Origin: Candidatus Intricatilinea gracilis
GTDB lineage: Bacteria > Pseudomonadota > Gammaproteobacteria > Burkholderiales > Burkholderiaceae_C
Reading direction: 5' to 3'
NCBI GenBank assembly: GCA_016702605.1
Contig: JADJDQ010000021.1
Location: 1,240,001 to 1,304,000, forward strand
DNA length: 64,000 nucleotides
Part shown: piece after piece, positions 8,149-18,290 of the stretch
How the letters are laid out: the number at the start of each line of letters is the position of its first letter
Position numbering within the stretch: position 1 is the stretch's first letter
Position numbers and translations under genes: made by a program
The notes under the pieces: generated by a model
Told to the model about the DNA's origin: nothing
Databases searched by the model: none
Seen by the model: only the letters and a program-made list of their open reading frames with translations

Positions 8149-8385
8149 TCAATTCACCTCGCCTGGCGTGCCTTCGGCCCGCCGTCGCAACATCCACCAC
8201 GACACGCCGCTCAGCAGCACCCAGCCAGCGACCGTGATCGCGAAGAAAAGCTTCAGGCTACTGCCTTCGCAGGCGTTGGCTCCCAGCAAGGGGGCGACGC
8301 CGTCACACCCGAAGGCGAGCACGGCGAAGGCGAAGCCGGGGCCGAGGTGGAGGATGGCCAGGGCGTGGACGATCAGGCGAAACAT
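8149..8385 (-). CDS. Small two-helix membrane protein, unknown
   Basis: This 78-residue frame has two hydrophobic helices (near residues 4-25 and 47-66) and a charged tail ending in RRRAEGTPGEVN. A Cys pair (FGCDG and NACEG) lies in the loop between them. No ribosome-binding site is obvious. It lies downstream of gabD beyond that gene's hairpin, on the same strand, so it may have its own promoter. I do not recognise the family. The hydrophobic pattern with polar ends argues that it is real rather than a chance frame. Confidence 0.5.
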   Translation of the reverse strand: MFRLIVHALAILHLGPGFAFAVLAFGCDGVAPLLGANACEGSSLKLFFAITVAGWVLLSGVSWWMLRRRAEGTPGEVN

Positions 8386-8412
8386 GGCGTTGACGGTGAG
8401 GGTAGAAACACA

Positions 8413-8437
8413 AACGGCTGGAGGTCATCCAGCCGTT
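8413..8437 (-). terminator. Hairpin terminator after gabD
   Basis: A perfect 10-bp stem (AACGGCTGGA / TCCAGCCGTT) with a 5-nt loop lies 23 bp past the gabD stop. On the minus strand it is followed by TTGTGTTT. The T-tract is imperfect but this is the strongest stem at the end of the catabolic operon. Confidence 0.6.
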
Positions 8438-8459
8438 GTTCAGGGCAAGCGGGTCAGGC

Positions 8460-9950
<1,491 letters not shown>

Positions 9951-10079
9951 GTGGGTCTCCAGGGGGCGGGTGTCAGGCGTGAGTCGTTGATCTTGGTATC
10001 GAGGCTGGGCATCGGTCCTGTGGTCTCGATGGCCATCTGGGCGGTGATTCTGGCGTTGCCACAGCGCGGCCGCAGGGGC

Positions 10080-11033
10080 TTATCTCAAGGGCACGCCGGG
10101 TAACACGCAGAGCATTTCGTAAAGCAGATTGGCCGCCAGCAGTGCCGTGTTGCCGCTGGTGTCGTAGGCGGGCGCCACCTCGACCAGGTCGCAGCCGACA
10201 AGGTTCAGGCCACGCATGCCGCGGATGATCTCCAGGCCCTGCGGCACGGTCAGGCCGCCGATCTCGGGTGTGCCGGTGCCGCCGGCATAACTGGGGTCGA
10301 TGCCGTCGATGTCGAAGCTCAGGTACACCGGTGTGGTGGGCCCGATGCGTTCGCGCACCTGGGCCATCAGCGGCGCGAGTGATGTCCACCAGACCTCATG
10401 CGCCGGCACGACAGTGAAGCCCTGCTGGCGCGGCCAGTCGAAGTCGTCGGCCGCATAACCGCTGCCGCGCAGGCCGATCTGCCAGACCTTGTTGTTGATG
10501 AGCAGGCCTTCTTCCACCGCGCGGCGGAAAGGCGTGCCGTGGGCGATACGTTCGCCGAACATCTCGTCGTTCACATCCGCATGGGCGTCCACATGCACCA
10601 GCGTGACCGGGCCGTGGCGTTCGGCCACTGCGCGCAGGATGGGTAGCGCAATGGTGTGGTCGCCGCCCAGCGTCATCGGGATGCAGCCGGCGGCGAGCAC
10701 CTCGCGGTAGTAGGCCGTGATGATGGCGACCGATTTTTCGAGCGAGTAGGTGTTGATCGCCACGTCGCCCAGATCCGCCACCTGCAGGGCGTCGAACGGT
10801 GCAGCGCCTGTCGCCATGTTGTAGGGGCGCAGCAGGGCTGATTCGGCGCGGATGGCACGTGGGCCGTAACGCGCGCCGGGGCGGTTGCTGGTGCCGATGT
10901 CGAGCGGCACACCGATGAAGGCGGCGTCCAGGCCTGCAGCACTCGTCGCGATCGGCAGCCGCATCATGCTGGCGATGCCGCCGAAGCGGGGCATCTGGTT
11001 GCCGCCGAGCGGTTGGTTCAGGGTGCGGCTCAT
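10080..11033 (-). CDS. Ureohydrolase: guanidinobutyrase (GbuA-like) or agmatinase
   Basis: This 317-residue protein is of the arginase/agmatinase superfamily. The binuclear Mn ligands are in GGDHT, DAHAD and SFDIDGIDP. The N-terminus (LNQPLGGNQMPRFGGIASMMR) and MATGAAPFD resemble Pseudomonas GbuA, which splits 4-guanidinobutyrate into GABA and urea, more than classical SpeB. That specificity call rests on remembered sequence similarity. The gene starts with an ATGA overlap on the end of the upstream permease, so import and hydrolysis are translationally coupled. Its product would feed the gabT and gabD enzymes encoded in the same run. Agmatinase, giving putrescine, is the main alternative. 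Confidence 0.85.
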   Translation of the reverse strand: MSRTLNQPLGGNQMPRFGGIASMMRLPIATSAAGLDAAFIGVPLDIGTSNRPGARYGPRAIRAESALLRPYNMATGAAPFDALQVADLGDVAINTYSLEKSVAIITAYYREVLAAGCIPMTLGGDHTIALPILRAVAERHGPVTLVHVDAHADVNDEMFGERIAHGTPFRRAVEEGLLINNKVWQIGLRGSGYAADDFDWPRQQGFTVVPAHEVWWTSLAPLMAQVRERIGPTTPVYLSFDIDGIDPSYAGGTGTPEIGGLTVPQGLEIIRGMRGLNLVGCDLVEVAPAYDTSGNTALLAANLLYEMLCVLPGVPLR

Positions 11034-11917
11034 GCCCGCCGTGCCCGCAGCCATTCGAGCGCCAGCATCAGGCCGGTGGTGAAGATGGTCAGCAGCGTGG
11101 CCACGGCGGCGATGGTCGGGTTGATGTTCTCGCGGATGCCGGTGAACATCTGGCGCGGCAGCGTCACCTGGCTGGGGCCGGCGATGAAAAGGGTGACGAC
11201 CACTTCGTCGAAGCTCGTGGCAAAGGCGAATAACGCGCCCGAGATCACACCCGGCGCGATGACTGGCAGCGTGATGCGGCGAAAGGTCTCGAGCTGACCG
11301 GCACCCAGGCTCAGCGAGGCGCGCGTGAGGTTCTGGTTGTAGCCCTGCAGCGTGGCCAGCACGGTGGTGACCACAAACGGCGCCCCCAGCGCGGCGTGCA
11401 CGATGATCAGTCCGATGTAGCTGTCGGCCAGGCCGATGCGTGCAAAGAACAGGTAGCAGGCCACGCCCACCACCACGATGGGCACCACCATGGGTGCGAT
11501 CAACACACTCATCAGCAGGCCCTTGCCCGGGAAGTTGACCCGCGCCAGGCCCACTGCCGTGAGGGTGCCCAGCACGGTGGCGATGAGTGTGGCGGCAGGC
11601 GCCACGATGAAGCTGTTTTGCGCCGCACGCACCCACTCGGGCGCGTTGAACAACTCGCGGTACCACTGCAGCGACCAGCCCGGCATCGGGTAGGCCAGGA
11701 AGCTCGATGCCGAAAAACTCAGCGGCACGATGACCAGGATGGGCAGCAGCAGAAAGACCAGCAGCGCCACACACAGCAGGCGCAAGGCCCACCAGCCCAG
11801 CTTGTCGAGGGGTGTGGCGTAGGCCGGGAAGTCCGGCCGTATGCCGGCGAAACGCCGCGGCGCGATCGCGACGTTGTGGGTGTCGGAGCCGAGTGCGACA
11901 GCAGGGGTGGTTCTCAT
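11030..11917 (-). CDS. ABC transporter permease, PotC-like
   Basis: This is a 295-residue inner-membrane permease with a cytoplasmic N-terminal extension of about 45 residues and six predicted helices. The coupling EAA loop near residues 190-220 reads LTRASLSLGAGQLETFRRITLP, close to the polyamine/opine permease consensus. It pairs with the PotB-like gene just upstream (4-bp gap) and overlaps the ureohydrolase start by 4 bp. It forms the second membrane subunit of a PotABCD-type importer for a polyamine, guanidino acid or similar cation. Confidence 0.88.
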   Translation of the reverse strand: MRTTPAVALGSDTHNVAIAPRRFAGIRPDFPAYATPLDKLGWWALRLLCVALLVFLLLPILVIVPLSFSASSFLAYPMPGWSLQWYRELFNAPEWVRAAQNSFIVAPAATLIATVLGTLTAVGLARVNFPGKGLLMSVLIAPMVVPIVVVGVACYLFFARIGLADSYIGLIIVHAALGAPFVVTTVLATLQGYNQNLTRASLSLGAGQLETFRRITLPVIAPGVISGALFAFATSFDEVVVTLFIAGPSQVTLPRQMFTGIRENINPTIAAVATLLTIFTTGLMLALEWLRARRA

Positions 11918-11921
11918 GTTG

Positions 11922-13228
11922 TCACCCGAGACTCAATTCGGCGCCCGAGAAGCGCCGATAGACGCCGTAAAGCGCGAGGGTTGCCGCCAGCAGCACACCA
12001 CCCAGCGCGCAGGCCATGCCCCAGTTCACCTCCACATTGGTGTACTGGGCGATGTAGTAGCTCAGCATCTGGTCGTCCGCGCCGCCGAGCAGGGCAGGGG
12101 TCACGTAGTAGCCGATGCTGAGGATGAAAACGAGCAGGGCACCTGCGCCGACACCCGCGTAGGTCTGCGGCACATAGACGCGAAAGAACGCTGCCAGCGG
12201 CGGGCTGCCCAGCGACACCGCGGCGCGCACATAGGTGGGCGGCACGGCCTTCATCACGCTGTAGAGCGGCAGGATCATGAAGGGCAGCAGGATGTGCACC
12301 ATGGCAATGACCACGCCGGTGCGGTTGAACAGCAGGGCGAGTGGCTCCTGCAGCACGGACATCTGCATCAACGCCTTGTTGACCAGCCCTTCGCGCTGCA
12401 GCAGCACGATCCAGGCGGCCACACGCACGAGGATGCTGGTCCAGAACGGCACCAGCACCACGATGAGCAGCAGGTTGGCCTTGCGTGCCGGCAGGATCGA
12501 CAGCCAGTAGGCGAGGGATAGGCAAGCAACAGGCAGGCCAGGGTGACCACGCCGCTGATGTTGAAGGTGCGCAGCAGGATGCGGCCGAAGACACGCTGGT
12601 CGTCGGGCATGCGCTCGACGTCACCCGTGGCGCTGCGGCGCAGGTCGACGGCGGCGAGCAGGTAGTCGGGTGTGTAACGTTTGGCGTTCTTGGCAATGGC
12701 TTGCCAGTACTTGAGTTCGCTCCAGCGGCCGTCCAGCGCGAGCATGCGTTCGCGGATGAGTTCGGGGGGCGCTGCGGCGTCGCGGGCCGCGCCGTCGGGC
12801 GCAGCCACGAGTTCGCTGACGCCCTTGAACGTGCCCATGACCAGTGACCTGGCACCCGCCACCTCGCTGTTGAGGCGCCGAGCCAGGGCGCCGGCCTCTG
12901 CCGTCTCCGCCAGGTTGCCGAGGTCGGTCGCGAAGGCTGCATACGCCGTGGCAGGGGGTTCGCTCTGCCGATCCCAGCTTGCCAGCACCTTGCCTGTCGT
13001 AGGCAGGGCATTGGCCACCTCGGGGTTCTCGACGGCGCGAATCAGCAAGGCACCGATCGGCACCAGCAGCGTCAGCAGCAAGAAGACCAGCAGCGGCAAT
13101 GTCAGCCCCACCGCCACGAGTTTGCGACGGCGCTCGGCACGCGCCAGCGTGGCGCGCAGATCACTGCGCGGCAGGGGCGGCGGCGAGGCCGAGCCCGGTG
13201 CGGGCATCGTGGTGGAGACGGTGGTCAT
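11922..13228 (-). pseudogene. ABC transporter permease, PotB-like, split by a 1-bp deletion
   Basis: Two overlapping frames together give a complete permease. The first part (from 13228) carries the N-terminal helix and a long periplasmic insert and reads normally to TLACLLLAYP. The second part resumes with WLSILPARK and VLVPFWTSILVRVAAW and runs to 11922 with the EAA loop YVRAAVSLGSPPLAAFFRVYVP. Restoring one C in the CCC run at 12514-12516 (G on the plus strand) rejoins them. The total length is one base short of a multiple of three. Either the gene is truly frameshifted or the base was missed in sequencing. A large extracytoplasmic segment between helices 1 and 2 is also unusual for PotB. 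Confidence 0.82.
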
Positions 13229-13311
13229 GGGGCGTGGATCATGCGTCGAGGGTCATGGCTGCTGCTGCCTGCTTGTCGCAAGGCCGAGCCGTCAGGCCCG
13301 GCCCATGCGTC

Positions 13312-14361
13312 TTACTGGGCGGCCCAGGAAGCGAAACGCTTCTCGAGTTCCTCGCCTTGGTCGGCCCAGAACTTGACGTTGAACTGCAACGCGTCCTTGG
13401 CATTGCCGGGGGCGGTGGGCAGCTTGGCCAGGGTCTTGGCATCGAGCTTGGCCAGCGCCTTGGTGTTGGTCGGGCCGTAGCTGATGTTCTGGGCGTAGAC
13501 GGCCTGCGCATCCGGGCTCGAGGCCAGGGCGATGTACTTCAGGGCCAGGTCCTTGTTGGGCGAACCCTTGGGGATGGTCCAGTAGTCCAGGTCATAGATG
13601 CCACCGGTCCAGGTGATCGCCAGGTTCTTGCCTTCGCGCTGGGCGGCGTCGATGCGGCCGTTATAGGCGGTGGTCATGACCACGTCACCAGCCACCAGGA
13701 ACTGCGGCGGCTGCGCGCCGGCTTCCCACCACTGGATGTTGGGCTTGAGCTCGGTGAGTTTCTTGAACGCGCGCTCGGCGCCTTCCTTGGTGGCCAGCAC
13801 CTTGTAGACATCGGCCACCTTCACACCGTCGGCCATCAGGGCGAACTCGACGTTGTAGCGGGCACCCTTGCGCATGGCACGTTTGCCGGGGAACTTCTTG
13901 ACGTTCCAGAAATCGGCCCAGGTGGTCGGGGCGGTCTTGAGCTTGTCGGCGTTGTAGGCCATCACGGTCGACCACACGAAGGTGCCGATGCCACATTCGG
14001 TGATGGCGGCGGGCTGGAAGTCGGCCTTGTTGCCGATCTTGCTGTAGTCGAGCTTCTCGAACAGGCCTTCGTCGCAGCCGCGGGTCACGTCAGGGCTTTC
14101 GACCTCGACCACGTCCCAGCTGACCTTCTTGGCTTCGACCATGGCCTTGATCTTGGCCTGTTCGCCGTTGTATTCGACGCCCACGACCTTGGCGCCGTTG
14201 GCCTTCTCGAAGGGCTCGAAGTAGGCCTTCTTCTGGGCATTGCCATTGGCGCCGCCGAAATTGACGACGGTAAGCTGGGCCTGTGCCATGGCGCTGCCGA
14301 CGGTGAAGGCGGCGATGGCCAGGGCGCCGATGACGGTCAGAGCGGGGTGTTTGATCTTCAT
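13312..14361 (-). CDS. Periplasmic polyamine-type solute-binding protein, PotD-like
   Basis: This 349-residue protein has a clear signal peptide (MKIKHPALTVIGALAIAAF, cleavage after SAMAQA near residue 26). The mature part follows the PotD/spermidine-putrescine binding fold (type 2 periplasmic protein): LTVVNFGGANGNAQKKAY, WDVVEVESPD, TTWADFWNVKKFPGKRA, DYWTIPKGSPNK. The ATG at 14361 is preceded by GAGGA; the longer frame has no signal peptide. It captures the substrate for the permeases encoded downstream. Trp/Asp/Glu residues that line polyamine pockets are present, but the ligand cannot be fixed by eye. Confidence 0.9.
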   Translation of the reverse strand: MKIKHPALTVIGALAIAAFTVGSAMAQAQLTVVNFGGANGNAQKKAYFEPFEKANGAKVVGVEYNGEQAKIKAMVEAKKVSWDVVEVESPDVTRGCDEGLFEKLDYSKIGNKADFQPAAITECGIGTFVWSTVMAYNADKLKTAPTTWADFWNVKKFPGKRAMRKGARYNVEFALMADGVKVADVYKVLATKEGAERAFKKLTELKPNIQWWEAGAQPPQFLVAGDVVMTTAYNGRIDAAQREGKNLAITWTGGIYDLDYWTIPKGSPNKDLALKYIALASSPDAQAVYAQNISYGPTNTKALAKLDAKTLAKLPTAPGNAKDALQFNVKFWADQGEELEKRFASWAAQ

Positions 14362-14408
14362 GCGTTCAATCCTCGAGGTGGGACGGTGGGGGCGGGGTTG
14401 TTCAGCGC

Positions 14409-14447
14409 GTGTATCTGCCGACTTGTCTGGACAAGTCAGAGATACAC
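14409..14447 (-). promoter_or_regulatory. Hairpin between ATPase and binding-protein genes
   Basis: GACTTGTC-TG-GACAAGTC forms an 8-bp inner stem at 14420-14437, and GTGTATCT/AGATACAC at 14409-14416 and 14440-14447 extends it across a small internal loop. It covers the stop codon of the ATPase gene. There is no T-run, so it is more likely an mRNA-stabilising or processing hairpin that sets the ATPase to binding-protein ratio than a full terminator. Confidence 0.5.
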
Positions 14448-15531
14448 ACGCAGGAACTCGGGGGGAAACCTGAGCCACACCGGCCGACCCGGTGCGGGTG
14501 CCGGCATGGCCAGGGGCAATTTGACGGTGGCCTGGGTCTGGCCTTTGATGGCGCAGCGCAGACGCTGGTGATCACCGAAGTACAGGACGTCGAGCACCTC
14601 GGCCTGGATCACGTTGTTGGCATCGGCCGGTGCCTGCACGAAGGCCTCGATACGTTCGGGCCGCACCGCCGCCTGGCCACGCGCACCGTTCTGCGCCGCG
14701 TTGACGTTGATGCCGCGCAGCGCTTCACCACTGTCGAGTGTCAGCACACACGAGCCGTTCACTGCCGACGTGATGGCACCGTCGAGCACCGTGCTGTCAC
14801 CCACGAAGCTGGCAACAAAGCGGTTGCTCGGCGCTTCGTAGAGTTCGGTGACCGGCGCGATCTGCTGGATGAGCCCATCGTTGAACACGGCCACACGGTC
14901 ACTCATGGTGAGTGCCTCACCCTGGTCGTGTGTGACGTAGACGAAGGTGACGCCGAGCTGGCGGTGTAATTCCTTCAGCTCGATCTGCATGTGTTCGCGC
15001 AACTGTTTGTCCAGCGCACCGAGCGGTTCGTCCATCAACACGAGTTGGGGCTCGAACACCAGCGCACGCGCCAGCGCCACACGTTGCTGCTGGCCACCCG
15101 AAAGCTGGCCCGGCCGCCGGTCACCAAGTTTGCCCAGGCGCACCATGTCCAGCGCCTTGGTCACCTTGGCCGCGATCTGGTCCTTGCCCAGCTTGCGCAC
15201 GGTGAGCGGGTAGGCCACGTTCTCGGCCACGCTCATGTGCGGAAACAGCGCGTAGTTCTGGAACACCATGCCGAAGTTGCGCTTGTGCGGCGGCGTGCGG
15301 GTGATGGGTGCACCCGAGGGTGATCTCGCCTTCGGTGGGGGTCTCGAAACCCGCCAGCATCATGAGGGTGGTGGTCTTGCCCGAGCCCGATGGCCCGAGC
15401 AGCGTGAGGAACTCGCCGCGGCGGATCGACAGGTCGAGTGCACGCACCACCAGGTTGATGCCGTCGTAGCTCTTTTGCACCGCATTGAAGCGCACCAGGG
15501 TGTCGTCTGCGGATCGTGTGGCAGTGGTCAT
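14436..15531 (-). pseudogene. ABC transporter ATPase, PotA-like, frameshifted
   Basis: The first frame (from ATG 15531) gives the N-terminus with Walker A GPSGSGKTT and stops making sense after GEITLG. The second frame resumes with NFGMVFQNYALFPH (Q-loop) and continues with the signature LSGGQQQRVALARAL, Walker B LVLMDEPLGALD, the H-loop VTHDQ and a C-terminal TOBE regulatory domain. The joint lies at the GGG run (minus strand) at 15313-15315, where two G are missing or one is extra. The span is one over a multiple of three. If real, the importer has no ATPase; if a sequencing error, this is the energy subunit of the Pot-like system. Confidence 0.83.
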
Positions 15532-15636
15532 GCGTGCGGTGGTCGGTTCGGTGGGCGGTTCAGCGTGCGAATCAGCGGGCGGATCGGGCGGTGGTGCAGG
15601 GGCAACAGGGCAGCGGGATGACGGCGGCGACCGGGC

Positions 15637-16908
15637 TCAGCGCGCCGGCTCGAGTGGCTCATAGATCGAGCCAGCGGATGAGGCGACGCCTTGTGCCCCC
15701 GGCCACGCCGCATCCGAGCCCTGAGCCAGCGCCGCACGAATGGCGTCGCCGTGTTGATCGAGGCCCGGTGGTGCGAGGTCGGCGCCGGGGCGCTGGCCGT
15801 CGAAACGCATCGGGTTGCCGACCATGGGCACGGCCAGTCCCGCCGCATCGGCCCGGCTGATTTGCATGCCGCGTGCCAGCACCTGCCGGTGTGCAAAGAC
15901 GCCCGGCAGTTCGAGGATGGGCGCACACGGCACGGCATTGGGTTCGAGCAGCGCAGTCCATTCGGCGGTGCTGCGTTCGAGCATCCAGGCCGACAACATG
16001 GGCACGAGTTCACCTCGGCGCTCCACGCGGCCTTCGTTCTTCGCATAACGCGGATCACTTGCCACGTCGGGCCTTCCGGCGAGTTCGCAGAAACGCTGGA
16101 ACTGGCCATCGTTGCCCACGGCCAGCACGATATGGCCGTCCTTGGTGGCGAAGACCTGATACGGCACGATGTTGACGTGCGCATTGCCCATACGTTTGGG
16201 CGTCTTGCCACTGACCAGGAAGTTGCTCGCCTGGTTGGCCAGCATGGCGACCTGCACGTCGAGCAGTGCGGCGTCGATGTGGCGGCCTAGCCCCGTGCGT
16301 GACCGTTCGAACAAGGCCGCCAGGATGGCCGTGGTGGCATAGACACCGGTGAACAGGTCGGCCACCGCGACGCCGACCTTCTGTGGCTCGCTGCCGGGCG
16401 TGCCGTCCTTCTCGCCCGTGACACTCATCAGCCCGCCGGTGGCCTGGATGGCGAAGTCGTAGCCGGCGGCCTGAGCGTAAGGTCCGTCCTGCCCGTAGCC
16501 GGTGATCGAGCAGTAGATCAGGCCGGGATTCAGTGCCGACAGGCTCTCGTGGTCCAGGCCGTAACGAGCGAGTTGGCCGACCTTGTAGTTCTCGAGCAGC
16601 ACGTCGGCCGCGGCGGCCATCTGCCTGACCTGCCGGGCCCCTTCGGGTGTGGCGATGTCGATGGCGATCGACCGTTTGCCGCGATTGGCGCTGAGGTAGT
16701 AGGCGGCCACACGGTCATCACCCGTGCCCCACCACGGTGGTCCCCAGCCGCGTGTGTCGTCACCGGCGCCGGGGCGTTCGACCTTGATGACATCCGCACC
16801 GTAGTCGGCCAGCAACTGGCCGGACCACGGCCCCGCGAGCACGCGAGACAGGTCCAGCACCTTGACGCCCTGCAAGGGCCGCGGCGGCGTCTGTGCTGCT
16901 GCGCTCAT
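15637..16908 (-). CDS. CaiB/BaiF (class III) CoA transferase, probable glutarate CoA-transferase
   Basis: This 423-residue protein is of family III CoA transferases. LQGVKVLDLSRVLAGP and ERPGAGDDTRGWGPP form the N-terminal Rossmann part. The conserved Asp is in GYDFAIQATGGLMSVTG, and the two-domain interlocked fold is closed by the HIDAALLDVQVAML region. The ATG at 16908 is used; the frame extends upstream into the gcdH end. It starts 8 bp after gcdH, the same arrangement as GcdH with its succinyl-CoA:glutarate CoA-transferase partner in other proteobacteria, so I infer that it makes glutaryl-CoA from glutarate. The family call is firm; the substrate is inferred from context. Confidence 0.88.
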   Translation of the reverse strand: MSAAAQTPPRPLQGVKVLDLSRVLAGPWSGQLLADYGADVIKVERPGAGDDTRGWGPPWWGTGDDRVAAYYLSANRGKRSIAIDIATPEGARQVRQMAAAADVLLENYKVGQLARYGLDHESLSALNPGLIYCSITGYGQDGPYAQAAGYDFAIQATGGLMSVTGEKDGTPGSEPQKVGVAVADLFTGVYATTAILAALFERSRTGLGRHIDAALLDVQVAMLANQASNFLVSGKTPKRMGNAHVNIVPYQVFATKDGHIVLAVGNDGQFQRFCELAGRPDVASDPRYAKNEGRVERRGELVPMLSAWMLERSTAEWTALLEPNAVPCAPILELPGVFAHRQVLARGMQISRADAAGLAVPMVGNPMRFDGQRPGADLAPPGLDQHGDAIRAALAQGSDAAWPGAQGVASSAGSIYEPLEPAR

Positions 16909-16915
16909 GGGCTGG

Positions 16916-18097
16916 TCAGCTGAAAGCCTGGATGCCGGTGATGGCGCGCCCGAGGATGAGGGCATGCACGTCATGTGTGCCCTCGTAGGTGTTGACCACC
17001 TCGAGGTTGACCAGATGGCGCGCTACACCGAACTCGTCGCTGATGCCGTTGCCGCCCATCATGTCGCGCGCCATGCGGGCGATGTCCAGCGCCTTGCCGC
17101 AACTGTTGCGCTTCATGATGCTGGTGGCTTCGACGCTGGCCGTGCCGTTGTCCTTCATGCGACCCAGGCGCAGGCAACCTTGCAGACCCAGGCTGATGTC
17201 GGTCAGCATGTCGGCCAGCTTCTTCTGGATGAGTTGGTTGGCGGCGAGCGGTCGGCCGAACTGCTTGCGGTCCAGCGTGTAGGTACGGGCGCGGTCGAAG
17301 CAGTCTTCGGCTGCTCCGAGTGCGCCCCAGGCGATGCCGTAACGTGCGCTGTTCAGGCAGGTGAACGGGCCCTTGAGGCCACGCACCTCGGGGAAGGCGT
17401 TCTCCTCGGGGCAGAACACGTCGTCCATCACGATCTCACCGGTGATGCTGGCGCGCAGACCCACCTTGCCGTGGATGGCCGGGGCGCTCAGTCCCTTCCA
17501 GCCTTTCTCGAGCACGAAGCCGCGGATCTGTCCGCCGTCGTCCTTGGCCCACACGACAAACACGTCGGCGATGGGGCTGTTGCTGATCCACATCTTGCTG
17601 CCCGACAGGCTGTAGCCACCGGGCACGGCCTTGGCGCGGGTGATCATGCTGCCGGGGTCGGAGCCGTGGTTGGGTTCGGTCAGGCCGAAACAACCGATCC
17701 ACTCACCGGTGGCGAGCTTGGGCAGGTACTTCTGCTTCTGTGCTTCGGTGCCGAACTCGAAGATCGGCACCATCACGAGTGACGACTGCACACTCATCAT
17801 CGAGCGGTAACCCGAGTCGACCCGTTCGACCTCGCGGGCCACCAGGCCGTAACACACATAGTTCAGACCCGAGCCGCCGTACTGTTCGGGGATGGTCGGG
17901 CCGAGCAGGCCGAGTTCACCCATCTCGCGAAAGATGGCCGGGTCGGTTTCGCCGTTGCGAAAGGCCATGGTGACGCGCGGTGCGAGTTTGTCCTGGCAGT
18001 AGGCGCGTGCGGCGTCACGCACCTGGCGCTCGTCGTCGCTCAGCTGATCGTCGAGCAGCAGGGGGTCGTTCCAGGTGAACTTGGCGTGACTGGCCAT
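16916..18097 (-). CDS. gcdH: Glutaryl-CoA dehydrogenase
   Basis: This 393-residue acyl-CoA dehydrogenase closely follows GcdH: FTWNDPLLLDDQLSDDER at the start, GCFGLTEPNHGSDPGSM around the flavin, the ITGEIVMDDVFCPEEN loop, and RDMMGGNGISDEFGVARHL. The catalytic Glu372 is in NTYEGTHDVHALILGRAITG. It oxidises and decarboxylates glutaryl-CoA to crotonyl-CoA and passes electrons to ETF. The ATG at 18097 is chosen; an alternative TTG lies eight codons earlier. It forms a tight pair with the CoA transferase downstream. Its presence in the operon implies a C5 (lysine, 5-aminovalerate or glutarate) branch. Confidence 0.93.
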   Translation of the reverse strand: MASHAKFTWNDPLLLDDQLSDDERQVRDAARAYCQDKLAPRVTMAFRNGETDPAIFREMGELGLLGPTIPEQYGGSGLNYVCYGLVAREVERVDSGYRSMMSVQSSLVMVPIFEFGTEAQKQKYLPKLATGEWIGCFGLTEPNHGSDPGSMITRAKAVPGGYSLSGSKMWISNSPIADVFVVWAKDDGGQIRGFVLEKGWKGLSAPAIHGKVGLRASITGEIVMDDVFCPEENAFPEVRGLKGPFTCLNSARYGIAWGALGAAEDCFDRARTYTLDRKQFGRPLAANQLIQKKLADMLTDISLGLQGCLRLGRMKDNGTASVEATSIMKRNSCGKALDIARMARDMMGGNGISDEFGVARHLVNLEVVNTYEGTHDVHALILGRAITGIQAFS

Positions 18098-18182
18098 GGG
18101 TGATTCCAGGTGACTGTTCAATGTGAAGATGCGGGGATGGCGCGCTTTATAGCCGCTGGCGTACCCACCGCGGACCGGGTCA

Positions 18183-18200
18183 GACCCGGCTTGCCGGGTC
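18183..18200 (-). promoter_or_regulatory. Hairpin between gabT and gcdH
   Basis: GACCCGGC-TT-GCCGGGTC is a perfect 8-bp stem, with a further CCGGGTC just upstream that could form an alternative pairing. It lies in the 193-bp gap between the end of gabT and the start of gcdH, on their strand. No T-tract follows, so it may attenuate or process rather than terminate. Confidence 0.35.
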
Positions 18201-18290
18201 GAATCAGGCCGATTGAGGCCAGGTCGGGCCGGTGCCTGGGGCCTGATCGGCCGGTGCTTGCGCCAGATCAGCGCCAGCGCCGGGGGCGTT

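Noticed and set aside
10080..11792. 570-residue extended ureohydrolase
   Set aside because: The N-terminal 253 codons overlap the PotC-like permease in another frame; the ATG at 11033 with a 4-bp overlap is right.
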